Positions 9,488 to 17,963 of a DNA stretch of 64,000 nt are shown in pieces. The translations under genes were made by a program, and so were the position numbers. Origin of the DNA: Calothrix sp. FI2-JRJ7 (GTDB lineage Bacteria; Cyanobacteriota; Cyanobacteriia; Cyanobacteriales; Nostocaceae); assembly GCA_019359675.1 (NCBI GenBank), contig JAHHGX010000081.1, positions 116,300 to 180,299 of the forward strand, given 5' to 3'. A model generated the notes under the pieces. That model was not told the DNA's origin. It did not search any database and saw only the letters and a list, made by a program, of their open reading frames with translations. Numbering within the stretch: the stretch's first letter is position 1; every line of letters starts with the position of its first letter.

Positions 9488-9994
9488 ATGAATCCGCGTC
9501 CTAGCTACATGAATAAAAATAGCACTTTGACGCTGACCGAAGGGTTAGAGGAATATTATGCATTAAATCCTAACGTCACAGACCCTAGAAAACTTCCTCC
9601 AGATTTTGCCAAAATTCTTTTAGCGCATGATGTGTCCCACGTCATCTACGGTTGCGATACTGGGATGTACGATGAACTCAAAATTTTGCCCCTAACTTGG
9701 TGGACAAGTAACTATAAGTTTCGCGACCATTTACGTACACTCAAAGACCCAACCATTAGTCCTGCGATTCGCGTTATGTATGACGACTTAATTAAGAAGC
9801 ATGGGATAGTGTGGCTGTATGGGTCTATATTATTTGTTTTTCCAAGATTACTGCCAGAGTTGATAGCAATGTGGTTTAAAGCGAAAAGGCGCTCCTACCA
9901 ACATTTGGTTCCCTTCCTTGATTTTGAACCAATGCTTGACAAGTCGCTGATAGAAATTCGCTCCAGTTTTAACTTGTTTCCTTTTATGGAATGA
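9488..9994 (+). CDS. Coq4-like protein
   Basis: The key feature is HDVSHVIYGCDTGMYDE (about residues 48-64), which fits exactly the HDxxH-x11-E zinc-binding motif of the Coq4 family. Coq4 takes part in ubiquinone synthesis in eukaryotes, and a Coq4 homologue from Nostoc (Alr8543) has been studied structurally with bound lipid, so a lipid or prenyl ligand is expected here. This protein is 168 residues, shorter than mitochondrial Coq4. The C-terminal half has amphipathic segments (IVWLYGSILFVFPRLLPELIAMW). An ATG at 9509 (MNKNS) is an alternative start. It is divergent from a TetR regulator, suggesting ligand-induced expression. Confidence 0.8.
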   Translation: MNPRPSYMNKNSTLTLTEGLEEYYALNPNVTDPRKLPPDFAKILLAHDVSHVIYGCDTGMYDELKILPLTWWTSNYKFRDHLRTLKDPTISPAIRVMYDDLIKKHGIVWLYGSILFVFPRLLPELIAMWFKAKRRSYQHLVPFLDFEPMLDKSLIEIRSSFNLFPFME

Positions 9995-10427
9995 GCTAAA
10001 GGAATTCGCCAGATTATAAATCAAGTTGTTTGCAGCATTATTAATTCGTGGATATGAGTGGGAGTTGGCGCTAGGGCAAAAACTTAGGATTGCTTCACTA
10101 CGCTATTATTTTACGTTTGTTGCTTATTTACTATCAATCACGCTGCCCTAAATCCTGCTTTCGGTAATCGAGAGCATTCATAATTGTGTAATTTTATGTC
10201 GAAGTTCACACCCGCAGAACGAAATGGCACGGATGCCAAGTCGCTTCAGTGGGTGACAGTATCCTTCAGAACTGCTTCACCACCCAGCGTGAACTTATTG
10301 CGTAGTTTTTTTCGCACCGTTGGGGAGTGTCCACTCGTTATCCAAAAAAAGATTTTTAGTTTTTCCGTAACTTTTAAAACTTAATCTGTAGTCATGCTTG
10401 TTGAAATTCACACCACAGTAAAAAATC
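9995..10427. other. Intergenic region, no convincing gene
   Basis: These 433 bases hold a short open frame (10184-10384) without recognisable content. AAGTTCAC (10202-10209) and GTGAACTT (about 10290-10297) can pair around a segment with GCTTCAGTGGGTGAC, so a structured transcript is possible, but I cannot assign a family. The end presumably contains the promoter of the next gene. Confidence 0.35.
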
Positions 10428-10940
10428 ATGCCTATTACATTTACAGCTTTAAAAGAAGGTTCAACAGGCGCCGACGTTCGCAAATTACAACAAAATTTAA
10501 CAACTCTCAAGTATTATACAGGTGCTATTGATGGTGTATTCGGCGCCAACACCAAGAATGCTGTCGTCAAGTTCCAACAGCAGAATGCAGTCAACGTAGA
10601 TGGTGTAGTTGGGTATGAAACTGAAGCAGCAATTTTGCGCTCTGTCTGGATATCACAGCGACAAACTTTAAAGCAAGGTTCTGAAGGTACTGATGTTAGA
10701 AATCTTCAAGGTTTATTGCATGGCGCCAGCGAAATTGATCAAGGTGATTTCGGCATAACTAAAATTGATGGTGTTTTTGGCGCCAATACTAAAGCCGCTG
10801 TTATCAAATTTCAACTTCATAAAAATCTGACTGCTGATGGTATTGTCGGCGCCAGTACATGGAAACAAATCTCCTTCTTAAAGACATTTGATATGTCTCC
10901 AGAACAAATTGTTTTAAATGGAGTTTTCACCCTAGCTTAA
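10428..10940 (+). CDS. Protein with two peptidoglycan-binding domains
   Basis: The 170-residue product consists of two PG_binding_1 repeats, about residues 8-65 and 77-155. Each carries the pattern GSxGxDVRxLQ, then GAIDGVFGANTKNAVVKFQ and DGxVGxxT. Domains of this kind bind cell-wall muropeptides, usually to position a hydrolase, but no catalytic domain is fused here. No signal peptide is evident, so it may be cytoplasmic or exported by another route. Five GGCGCC sites fall in 513 bp, all in the GGC-GCC frame coding Gly-Ala within the repeats. It is convergent with the beta-lactamase gene. Confidence 0.85.
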   Translation: MPITFTALKEGSTGADVRKLQQNLTTLKYYTGAIDGVFGANTKNAVVKFQQQNAVNVDGVVGYETEAAILRSVWISQRQTLKQGSEGTDVRNLQGLLHGASEIDQGDFGITKIDGVFGANTKAAVIKFQLHKNLTADGIVGASTWKQISFLKTFDMSPEQIVLNGVFTLA

Positions 10941-10980
10941 TTAGTATATTGTAGAGACCGAGTATATTCTTTCTCTACAA

Positions 10981-11840
10981 TTATAGTAGTCTCAAGTCCT
11001 TGAAACAACGGCGCATTAATTCTTTACGAGCAGCTAGATCTTTATCTTTACGAATATCAATATTAACCGCAAAAAAATACACGTTTTTATTCTTTTCCAA
11101 GTATCCCACATACCATCCAATTTGCGGCGCCACTTTTGTTGCCCAACCAGTCTTTGCTCTAATTATATAGTCTGGAGTTTGTTCAACTACCATAATATCT
11201 TTTACAATCGAGAATGTTCTTTGAGAGAAGGTAAGTCTTGATTATAAAGACGGCGAAGAAACTGTATTTGCTCTTGAGGTGTAATACGAAGTCCCCCTCC
11301 TAACCAAAATTTGTCAATATCTTTTTCTCCACCAATTTTTTTATTACCGTAACCAACTTTTGTAACCCAGTCTTGCATTCGCTCATGTCCAACTTTACGC
11401 GCTAAAACTTGATAGAACCAAACTGCTGAACGCTTGTAAGCTTCTTTCATATTCAGGTCATGATTCCATTCCTCAATATCTCTTTTTATTCCATCCCACG
11501 TTAAAACAGCAACCTCATCAGATATTACACCAGTTTCCAAGGAAATTAGAGAGTTCAGAATTTTAAAAGTTGATGCAGGTAAAAAACTAGTTGCGTTACG
11601 AGTTGGATTATGTTGATAAGTACGATTTGCCTTTAAATCATAAATTAAAATAGAACCTTCAACCCCCATTTCCTTAAAGTGCCGTTCAAAATTGATTTTT
11701 TGGGCGCCGTCTACATTATTTTGAGGTTGTAAAGCCAAGTTTGGCATAGAGAAGACTGACTGCGTTGGCTGAAATACAAAAGTCACTACACAAGTCAACG
11801 CGATTAAGAGAATGATTATCAAACGAAATACTTGATTCAT
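10981..11840 (-). pseudogene. Class D beta-lactamase, frameshifted
   Basis: The N-terminal frame (11202-11840) has a signal peptide and the class D motifs PASTFK (catalytic Ser-x-x-Lys), SAV (Ser-x-Val) and YGN. The C-terminal frame (10981-11193) has AKTGWA, the Lys-Thr-Gly motif. Both parts are consecutive pieces of one OXA-type serine beta-lactamase. At about 11219-11231 the minus strand reads CCTTCTCTCAAAG; adding one T gives PFSQRTFSIVKDIM, which matches the family and joins the frames. A single-base deletion therefore splits the gene, unless it is a sequencing error. The 212-residue part alone would lack KTG and should be inactive. Confidence 0.85.
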
Positions 11841-12234
11841 TAGCTGTTAGAAGTAGCAAAATCACAGGCAGCTTGAAACTACAATTACTATCTTTCTAAT
11901 TTCGGAAAAGTAAAAGACAATTTATAAACCCTTAGATTGGCAACGCTTGGCGGCAACCCAACACACCTTCAGGAGCGCGCGCTGTATAAAATAGTTGTCT
12001 AAATATTTGCCTTTGCTACCGCGCGAACTACACGGGTAAGAGGTAGATATATCTATCAAAATGTCACATTTAAATTGGTAGCGCTTCTATATTTTTACTA
12101 ATGAATAAACTATTTTTACTGAAATTGCTTGTTAAATAGGTATATGTAAGCAGCTAATTATGTAAGTATATTGCATATACTATTCTGTTTGTACTACACT
12201 AGAAATTATCTGATAATAATAGGATTATTCCTCA
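11841..12234. other. Intergenic region, nothing recognised
   Basis: This 394-base segment is AT-rich with one GC-rich spot around 11941-11990. No open frame, clear terminator or repeat was recognised. Its right end should contain the promoter of the DUF1902/HicA pair. Confidence 0.4.
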
Positions 12235-12483
12235 ATGATGACAGAATTTAGATGCAATATTGAGGCGTTTTGGGATTCAGAAGCGGAAGTTTGGGTTGCA
12301 ACAAGTGAAGATGTGCCAGGGTTAGTGACTGAGGCTCTTACAATTGAGCTTTTGACCTCTAAACTACGAGTGATGATTCCGGAATTAATTTTTGCTAATG
12401 AAATAGTGCCTATAGATTATACGGGTTCTATAAATTTCCAATTAACAAGTCATCGACAGGAGTTAATTGAGGTGGCTTCGTAA
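12235..12483 (+). CDS. DUF1902 antitoxin-like protein
   Basis: The 82-residue protein carries the DUF1902 signature: CNIEAFWDSEAEVWVATSEDVPGLV (about residues 6-30), a HicB-like beta sheet that in HicAB systems binds and neutralises the toxin. It directly precedes a HicA-like gene: its stop codon lies one base before the next ATG. The pair therefore looks like a toxin-antitoxin operon with the antitoxin first, an order opposite to the usual hicA-hicB. A C-terminal DNA-binding domain is missing, so autoregulation may work differently. Confidence 0.75.
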   Translation: MMTEFRCNIEAFWDSEAEVWVATSEDVPGLVTEALTIELLTSKLRVMIPELIFANEIVPIDYTGSINFQLTSHRQELIEVAS

Positions 12484-12484
12484 A

Positions 12485-12682
12485 ATGCCTGTGTCCTTTA
12501 CTCCTGAATTGAAACAAATTCTTTCAGAAGCTGGTTGTTACTTTGAGCGTCAAGGAAAAGGTGACCATGAAGTCTGGTATAGTCCAATTACAAGCCGTCG
12601 TTTTGTAGTGGATGGTTCTATCAAGTCGCGTCACACTGCAAATGGTGTTTTGAAACAAGCGGGATTACCTAAAGCTTTTTAA
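12485..12682 (+). CDS. HicA-type toxin
   Basis: Starting at ATG 12485 the product has 65 residues, the usual size of HicA, an mRNA interferase with a dsRBD-like fold. The motif GKGDHEVWYSP (about residues 24-34) contains the catalytic His of the GDHxxY pattern, and the C-terminal SRHTANGVLKQAGL matches the family end. An upstream in-frame Met would add six residues overlapping the antitoxin gene and has no family support. It is translationally linked to the DUF1902 gene. Confidence 0.8.
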   Translation: MPVSFTPELKQILSEAGCYFERQGKGDHEVWYSPITSRRFVVDGSIKSRHTANGVLKQAGLPKAF

Positions 12683-12685
12683 ATA

Positions 12686-12818
12686 AGATGTTGGGTTCCG
12701 CTGTCGCTCCACCCAACCTACAATATTATTTCTTGTGGGGTGGGCATCGTTGCCATTGGCGTGCCCGTTAAGGCTGGCGCCCATAATATGGAACAGGTAG
12801 GGATGCCTGTTCCATAAG
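12686..12818. repeat. Dispersed palindromic repeats
   Basis: This gap holds short inverted repeats seen elsewhere in the window: TTGGGTTCC...CCACCCAACCTAC (also near 18117, 22290 and 60161) and GTGGGGTGGGCATCGTTGCC (also near 18060, 24662 and 61136), followed by GGAACAGGTAGGGATGCCTGTTCC. They resemble the small repeats that litter intergenic DNA of Nostocales. Confidence 0.5.
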
Positions 12819-12822
12819 AAAA

Positions 12823-13518
12823 TTAAATGGGTAGACGGTTAATGTCTTTGTTGCATCCAATTACAACCATTGCGGAACCTTTTTGCAGCCGCTTGTCGGG
12901 TTCTGGGTTAATTAAAAATTTACCGTCGTTACTTACTGCGAGAAGATTTAAGCCATAGCGGTTACGTAATTGTAATTCTGAGACGGTTTTGCCGTGAAAT
13001 TCGTCGGGTACAATTACTTCGACGATGCTGTTATCGGGGTCTAGGTCGAATCTTTCGAGGATAGATGGTTTGGTTAAAGTTCTTGCTAATGCACGACCTG
13101 CTTCAAATTCAGGAAAAACAACGTGGTCGGCGCCTACACGTGTAAGTAGTTTACAATGAACTTCGCTTGAAGCTTTGGCGACGACATGGGGAACACCACC
13201 TTCTTTAACGTTTAAAGTTGTGACGATACTTTCTTGAATGTAATTACCAATTGCAACAATTACAGTATCAAATTCAAATATTCCTGCTTCTTTGAGTGCT
13301 GCTGGTTCGGTAGAATCAAGTTGTATTGCATGTCCAACTATTTGTTCTGTTAAAGCATCTGCTACACGCTTTTCGCTAATATCAGTTGCTAACACTTGAT
13401 AACCAAATTTATGCAGTGTTGCACAGACAGAACGTCCAAAACGACCTAATCCTATAACGGCAAATTGTTGGTTATCTTTACGCAAGCTGCGAAAAAAACC
13501 TAATGATGATAGATTCAC
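12823..13518 (-). CDS. ktrA: Ktr/Trk potassium uptake regulatory subunit
   Basis: The 231-residue protein is a RCK (TrkA-N plus TrkA-C) gating subunit. The Rossmann motif AVIGLGRFGRSVCATL (about residues 19-34) binds NAD(H) or ATP/ADP, an acidic residue follows at LATDIS, and the C-terminal TrkA-C domain begins near DPDNSIVEVIVPDEFHG (about 155). A ring of such subunits sits on the cytoplasmic face of KtrB and controls its pore. It lies 117 bases downstream of ktrB in the same direction, so the two are probably co-transcribed. Confidence 0.9.
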   Translation of the reverse strand: MNLSSLGFFRSLRKDNQQFAVIGLGRFGRSVCATLHKFGYQVLATDISEKRVADALTEQIVGHAIQLDSTEPAALKEAGIFEFDTVIVAIGNYIQESIVTTLNVKEGGVPHVVAKASSEVHCKLLTRVGADHVVFPEFEAGRALARTLTKPSILERFDLDPDNSIVEVIVPDEFHGKTVSELQLRNRYGLNLLAVSNDGKFLINPEPDKRLQKGSAMVVIGCNKDINRLPI

Positions 13519-13635
13519 GATTTTTACCTTGATGTATCCTGGCTATTTCGACAAGGAGCTATTATTGGGCTATGTAACTAACTACATAAATTTGTTAAAA
13601 ATAATTTTTTTATCCATAAAGTATTGTAACTGAAC

Positions 13636-15006
13636 TTAGCCCACAAGTAGGTTTTCTTCTGGATAACGAATATGGCTTTGACGAGGGTCGCCTAATATCG
13701 CGGACATTAATAGTAAAATACCAACGCGACCAATGTACATGGTGAGAATTAATATTAGCTTGGCGCCTATTGTAACAGTACCAGTAATACCAGTAGAAAG
13801 TCCAACGGTAGCGAACGCTGACACTACTTCAAACAAAATTTGAATGAAAGAAACTTCTGGGTCTGTCAAAGAAATCAATATTGTTGAAAAAATCACTGTA
13901 ACGATTGAACCAATCAGAACACCCACTGCTTTAAGAATCAAAGACAATGCAATTCTACGTTCATACAACAATACTTCTTCTTTGCCTTGCAAAATGGCTT
14001 TTGTACAGCTTGTTAACACGCGCAAAGTTGTAGTCTTCAGACCTCCACCAGTACCACCTGGACTGGCGCCTATAAACATGAGCGCAATTGTAATAAAAAG
14101 ACCAGCATTAGTCATTTTACCAATATCTATGGTGTTAAAACCAGCAGTTCTAGGTGTAACAGACTGAAACCAAGCGAGTAAAAATTTATCACCAAGGTTA
14201 AAGTTACCAAAAGTTTCTGGATTTCTTAATTCCACAACAAAAAAGGCAATTGTCCCAATAAAAAGTAGAATTATTGTGGTAGTAGTTGCCACTTTGAAAT
14301 CTAGTGACAATAATAATTTGATTTGCCTTTTCTTGATTGTATCACGCACCCACATGTATGTTTCTAAAATAACCTGGTATCCAATTCCACCAAAGATAAT
14401 CAAACCTGTCACTGTAAAAACTATTAATGGTGATGTTTGATACCCTATCAAGTTATCTTTAAACAAACTAAATCCAGCATTGTTCCATGAATTAATGCTA
14501 TGAAATACTGCTAACCAAAGTCCTTGATTCCATCCATACTTAGGTACAAATGCAATTAGTAGTAAAAAGATTCCGGTGATTTCAAAAATGAGCGTTGTGG
14601 CAATAATCGAACGAATAATTTGGTTACTACCACTCATCCCTGGTCGGTCTAATGATTGTTGAATGGCTATTTTTTGACGTAGGTTAAATTTTTGACCAAT
14701 CAGCAAAATCAAGAATGTCGTGGTGGTCATATATCCCAAACCACCAATTTGTACTAATAAAGCAATAAAAAACTGACCCCAAAATGAGAAGTGTGTACCT
14801 GGGTCTACCACCGATAAACCTGTAACACACACAGCAGAAGTTGAGGTAAACAGTGCCACGATGGGGTCATTCCACGTACCACTACTGGTAGAAAAAGGCA
14901 TCATTAACAAAATGGCGCCTATCGCGATAACAGCTAAAAAGCCTAGACAAATTGTACGAGAAACCGTCATATATAGGTAAAAAATTAAACAATCCCAAGC
15001 CTTCAA
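13636..15006 (-). CDS. ktrB: Ktr potassium transporter membrane subunit
   Basis: KtrB is the Na+-dependent K+ translocating subunit in the plasma membrane, important for osmotic adaptation in cyanobacteria. The four pore-loop filters are visible: TSAVCVTGLSVVD (about residues 55-67), NSWNNAGFSLF, SVTPRTAGFNTID and SAFATVGLSTGIT. About eight to ten hydrophobic helices surround them. The gating-loop segment GASPGGTGGG lies in the third repeat region. The 456-residue frame begins MKAWDCL; a Met at residue 13 (MTVSRTICLGF) agrees better with relatives and is probably the true start (about 14970). Confidence 0.92.
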   Translation of the reverse strand: MKAWDCLIFYLYMTVSRTICLGFLAVIAIGAILLMMPFSTSSGTWNDPIVALFTSTSAVCVTGLSVVDPGTHFSFWGQFFIALLVQIGGLGYMTTTTFLILLIGQKFNLRQKIAIQQSLDRPGMSGSNQIIRSIIATTLIFEITGIFLLLIAFVPKYGWNQGLWLAVFHSINSWNNAGFSLFKDNLIGYQTSPLIVFTVTGLIIFGGIGYQVILETYMWVRDTIKKRQIKLLLSLDFKVATTTTIILLFIGTIAFFVVELRNPETFGNFNLGDKFLLAWFQSVTPRTAGFNTIDIGKMTNAGLFITIALMFIGASPGGTGGGLKTTTLRVLTSCTKAILQGKEEVLLYERRIALSLILKAVGVLIGSIVTVIFSTILISLTDPEVSFIQILFEVVSAFATVGLSTGITGTVTIGAKLILILTMYIGRVGILLLMSAILGDPRQSHIRYPEENLLVG

Positions 15007-15123
15007 GGTAGGGTGTACCGACTTGGGAACGAAAAATACCCTAATTCAAATCAAATCACACATGGTAGCCTACTTACATATGTGTGACTAATCTTTCTGT
15101 TTTGTCTTAGCACTGCTTAACTT

Positions 15124-15963
15124 ATGAGCGCAACACTTAGAGAGCAAATTCAGCAATTCTACGATGCTTCCTCTGGTTTATGGGAGGAAATCTGGGGCGA
15201 ACACATGCACCACGGCTATTACGGCGCCGATGGTACAGAGAAAAAAGAACGCCGTCAGGCACAAATAGATTTAATTGAGGAGGTGTTACGATGGGCAAAA
15301 ATTGAACAAGCTGAAAACATTCTTGATGTTGGTTGTGGCATAGGTGGTAGTTCACTGTATCTAGCTGGCAAATATAATGCTAGCGCAACAGGAATTACTT
15401 TGAGTCCAGTGCAAGCAACAAGGGCAAAACAACGCGCGGCAGAGTTTGGCTTGAGTGACCGAGCGAATTTTCAGGTTGCAGATGCGTTGAATATGCCGTT
15501 TGCCGATAATTCCTTCGATTTGATTTGGTCATTGGAAAGTGGCGAGCATATGCCTGATAAAGTCAAGTTTCTATCTGAGTGCTACCGCGTGTTAAAACCC
15601 GGTGGAACGATGATTGTAGTTACATGGTGTCACCGTCCACTCGATACACCCCTAACTTCAGAGGAGCAAAAGCATTTAGAAGAAATTTACCGTGTTTACT
15701 GTCTACCCTACGTAATTTCTTTACCTGAGTATGAGGAAATTGCACGTCAATTACCTTTGCACGACCTTCGTACTGCTGATTGGTCTACTGCTGTGGCGCC
15801 GTTTTGGAATGTAGTTATAGACTCTGCTTTTAATTTGCAAGCTTTATGGGGTTTACTGCGTTCGGGTTGGACGACTATTCAAGGCGCCTTATCGTTGGGT
15901 TTGATGCAGCGTGGTTACGAAACAGGTTTAATTCGATTTGGTTTATTGTGTGGAAAAAAATAA
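15124..15963 (+). CDS. Gamma-tocopherol methyltransferase
   Basis: This SAM-dependent enzyme methylates gamma-tocopherol to alpha-tocopherol, the last step of vitamin E synthesis. The 279-residue sequence shows FYDASSGLWEEIWGEHMHHGYY (split here as two halves in residues about 12-33), the SAM motif ILDVGCGIGGSSLYLA (about 62-77), SLESGEHMPDK (about 138-148) and ATWCHRP-like VTWCHRP, all as I remember for the Synechocystis Slr0089 enzyme. The homogentisate phytyltransferase gene follows 90 bases later on the same strand, which supports the assignment. Confidence 0.9.
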   Translation: MSATLREQIQQFYDASSGLWEEIWGEHMHHGYYGADGTEKKERRQAQIDLIEEVLRWAKIEQAENILDVGCGIGGSSLYLAGKYNASATGITLSPVQATRAKQRAAEFGLSDRANFQVADALNMPFADNSFDLIWSLESGEHMPDKVKFLSECYRVLKPGGTMIVVTWCHRPLDTPLTSEEQKHLEEIYRVYCLPYVISLPEYEEIARQLPLHDLRTADWSTAVAPFWNVVIDSAFNLQALWGLLRSGWTTIQGALSLGLMQRGYETGLIRFGLLCGKK

Positions 15964-15968
15964 ATCGT

Positions 15969-16032
15969 AAGGTGCGTGACGCCACCAAATGATTGCTTCG
16001 TTTAAGGATTGTTGTAGCGTCACGCACCCTAC
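15969..16032. repeat. GTGCGTGACGC hairpin repeat, copy 1
   Basis: The arms GGTGCGTGACGC (15971-15982) and GCGTCACGCACC (16017-16028) are perfect complements around a 34-base AT-rich loop, and the right end continues CTAC. This is one of at least six hairpins of the same family in the window, placed between the tocopherol methyltransferase and phytyltransferase genes. Confidence 0.85.
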
Positions 16033-16053
16033 CTCTTAACTCATAACTTTTTT

Positions 16054-16977
16054 ATGGTTCGCGTTTTTGGTGTTAAATCTCAGGGTAATTGGTTATATTC
16101 GCTGTGGAAGTTCTCTCGTCCACACACAATTATTGGTACGACTTTAAGTGTAGTTGGGTTGTATCTGATTGCTGTTGGAATTACAAATTCTAGTTTTTCT
16201 CTTACAACTCCGCTTGGCGCCTGGGTTAGTTGTATTTGCGGTAATATCTATATTGTTGGCTTAAATCAGCTTGAAGATGTTGCTATCGACAAAATAAATA
16301 AACCGCATTTACCTTTGGCAGCAGGTGAGTTTTCTGAACGTACTGGAAAATTAATTGTTGGTATATCTGCTTTTTTGGCGTTAGCTGTGGCTTTTTTTCA
16401 AGGGCCGTATTTATTTTGGATGGTTGCAATTAGCTTGGCAATTGGTACTGCGTATTCTTTACCACCAATTCGTTTGAAGCGCTACCCTTTTTGGGCTGCT
16501 TTATGTATTTTCTCTGTACGCGGCGCCATTGTTAATTTAGGGCTTTATTTACACTATAGCTGGGTTTTTCAACATAGCTCAAGCATTCCAGCATCAGTGT
16601 GGGCACTAACTTTATTTGTACTTGTATTTACATTCGCCATTGCCATCTTTAAAGATATCCCTGATATGGAAGGCGATTTGCACTACAATATTACCACGTT
16701 TACAATTCAGCTTGGTAAAGAAGCTGTTTTTAAACTCGCACGCTGGGTTATTACAGTTTGCTATGTGGCAATGATATTAGCTGGTTTATTTAGACTTGCT
16801 GATGTTAATGCGATTTTACTTGTAATTTCCCACATTATCCTATTAGTTTGGATGTGGCGCCGTAGTCAGCGAGTAGACTTACAGGATAAAACTTCTATCG
16901 CGAGCTTTTACCAGTTTATTTGGAAGCTGTTCTTTATCGAGTATTTAATTTTTCCATTAGCTTCATTGTTAGGTTAA
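16054..16977 (+). CDS. Homogentisate phytyltransferase
   Basis: HPT is a membrane prenyltransferase that joins phytyl diphosphate to homogentisate, the committed step of tocopherol synthesis. The 307-residue protein has about eight hydrophobic helices. The UbiA-type first Asp motif is NQLEDVAIDKINKPHLP (about residues 69-85, N-x-x-D-x-x-x-D) and the second is KDIPDMEGD (about 199-207). The N-terminal FSRPHTIIGT matches the family. It follows the gamma-tocopherol methyltransferase on the same strand; the hairpin between them may limit read-through or stabilise transcript ends. Confidence 0.92.
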   Translation: MVRVFGVKSQGNWLYSLWKFSRPHTIIGTTLSVVGLYLIAVGITNSSFSLTTPLGAWVSCICGNIYIVGLNQLEDVAIDKINKPHLPLAAGEFSERTGKLIVGISAFLALAVAFFQGPYLFWMVAISLAIGTAYSLPPIRLKRYPFWAALCIFSVRGAIVNLGLYLHYSWVFQHSSSIPASVWALTLFVLVFTFAIAIFKDIPDMEGDLHYNITTFTIQLGKEAVFKLARWVITVCYVAMILAGLFRLADVNAILLVISHIILLVWMWRRSQRVDLQDKTSIASFYQFIWKLFFIEYLIFPLASLLG

Positions 16978-16992
16978 TCTTTTTGGTTAATC

Positions 16993-17226
16993 TTAATATG
17001 TGGTTTGGTTGTTCTGAGTTGCTTCTATATCAGCATCATATATAAAACTATAGAACCACACCAATGCTTTCAATAAGTAACCACATGCTACAACCTGCTT
17101 TGTCGCCCAAACGATAGGAAAATTACTGTATTCGTCGTATTCTTTAATTTGAGGTTGGAATCGATGCCACTCGATTGCAACCCCAATTAAGTAAGCACAT
17201 AAAGCTACCCATAACCAAATTGACAT
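16993..17226 (-). CDS. Small two-span membrane protein
   Basis: The 77-residue product begins MSIWLWVALCAYLIGVAIEW, a membrane span, and has a second hydrophobic stretch at about residues 42-63 (WATKQVVACGYLLKALVWFYSF). The C-terminus is polar. A clear Shine-Dalgarno sequence (AAAGGAG) lies about 13 bases upstream of the ATG, which supports translation. No family is recognised. It is convergent with the phytyltransferase gene, with a 15-base gap. Confidence 0.65.
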   Translation of the reverse strand: MSIWLWVALCAYLIGVAIEWHRFQPQIKEYDEYSNFPIVWATKQVVACGYLLKALVWFYSFIYDADIEATQNNQTTY

Positions 17227-17357
17227 ACTTGTCTAGCTCCTTTAACAACACTTAATATATATAAATACTTTTATTTGAATAATCGTCAACTCGCGGAAGC
17301 GCGAAATACACTTCTTTCTTTTGATAGTGTTTATTACATCAACTTATGCAGTCATGT

Positions 17358-17441
17358 GATCCCCCCAACCCCCCCGCGAATTCGGGGGGGCTAAGAATAT
17401 ACTCTTAAAGCCCCCCTTACCAAGGGGGGTTGGGGGGATTA
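17358..17441. repeat. C/G-tract inverted repeat
   Basis: ATCCCCCCAACCCCCC (from about 17359) pairs with GGGGGGTTGGGGGGAT (to about 17439). Nested inside are CCCCCGCGAATTCGGGGG and CCCCCCTTACCAAGGGGGG, each able to form its own hairpin. Such units are common intergenic repeats in filamentous cyanobacteria. It lies in the gap before the TPR gene at 17496. Confidence 0.75.
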
Positions 17442-17495
17442 GACGAGAACTTGATATACTATACAGGCGCCCCACCAGTACCAATGGTATAAAAT

Positions 17496-17963
17496 ATGGA
17501 AATTCCTACAAGCGGAAGTAATTTAGCTGCAACGCTGATAGTTTTTTTTAGTGTATGCCTTCTTATTTATTTTGCGGTTAAAACTTTAATTACATCGAAC
17601 CGCTTTCAGAAAGGAGTTACTTTATACCAGCAGAAAGACTATAAAGGCGCCGAAGCAGCTTTTCGCCAGGTAATTGATATAAACTCAACGAACGATGTAG
17701 TACATTTGCTTTTGGGTGACTGTTTGATGCAGCAAGATAGAACCGAGGAAGCAATGACAGAATTTAAAGATGTAATTGAACGCGCTCCTAAAAAGGTAGA
17801 TGCTTACTTGCGTCTATCGAATGCTTTGATGCAGCAGGGTAATAAGACCGAAGCTGTAGCAAACCTAGAAAAAGCGCGTGACTTATTTAAAGCACAGCGT
17901 CAACCCCAAAAAGCTGAACAAGTTGACAAATTATTACAGAATATCCAAAGCGCTGCTCAGTAA
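17496..17963 (+). CDS. Membrane-anchored TPR protein
   Basis: The 155-residue protein has one N-terminal membrane span (about residues 9-31, LAATLIVFFSVCLLIYFAVKTLI) followed by about three TPR units (about 36-150), for example GVTLYQQKDYKGAEAAFRQVI and VDAYLRLSNALMQQGNKTEAVANLEKA (shown here in shortened form as VDAYLRLSNALMQQGN). The design, one anchor plus three TPRs, is like Ycf37 of photosystem I assembly, but I cannot confirm that identity. It precedes the GTPase pair on the same strand by about 500 bases. Confidence 0.7.
   Translation: MEIPTSGSNLAATLIVFFSVCLLIYFAVKTLITSNRFQKGVTLYQQKDYKGAEAAFRQVIDINSTNDVVHLLLGDCLMQQDRTEEAMTEFKDVIERAPKKVDAYLRLSNALMQQGNKTEAVANLEKARDLFKAQRQPQKAEQVDKLLQNIQSAAQ

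Noticed and set aside
10184..10384. 66-residue open frame
   Set aside because: No recognisable content and overlapping inverted repeats; more likely untranslated.
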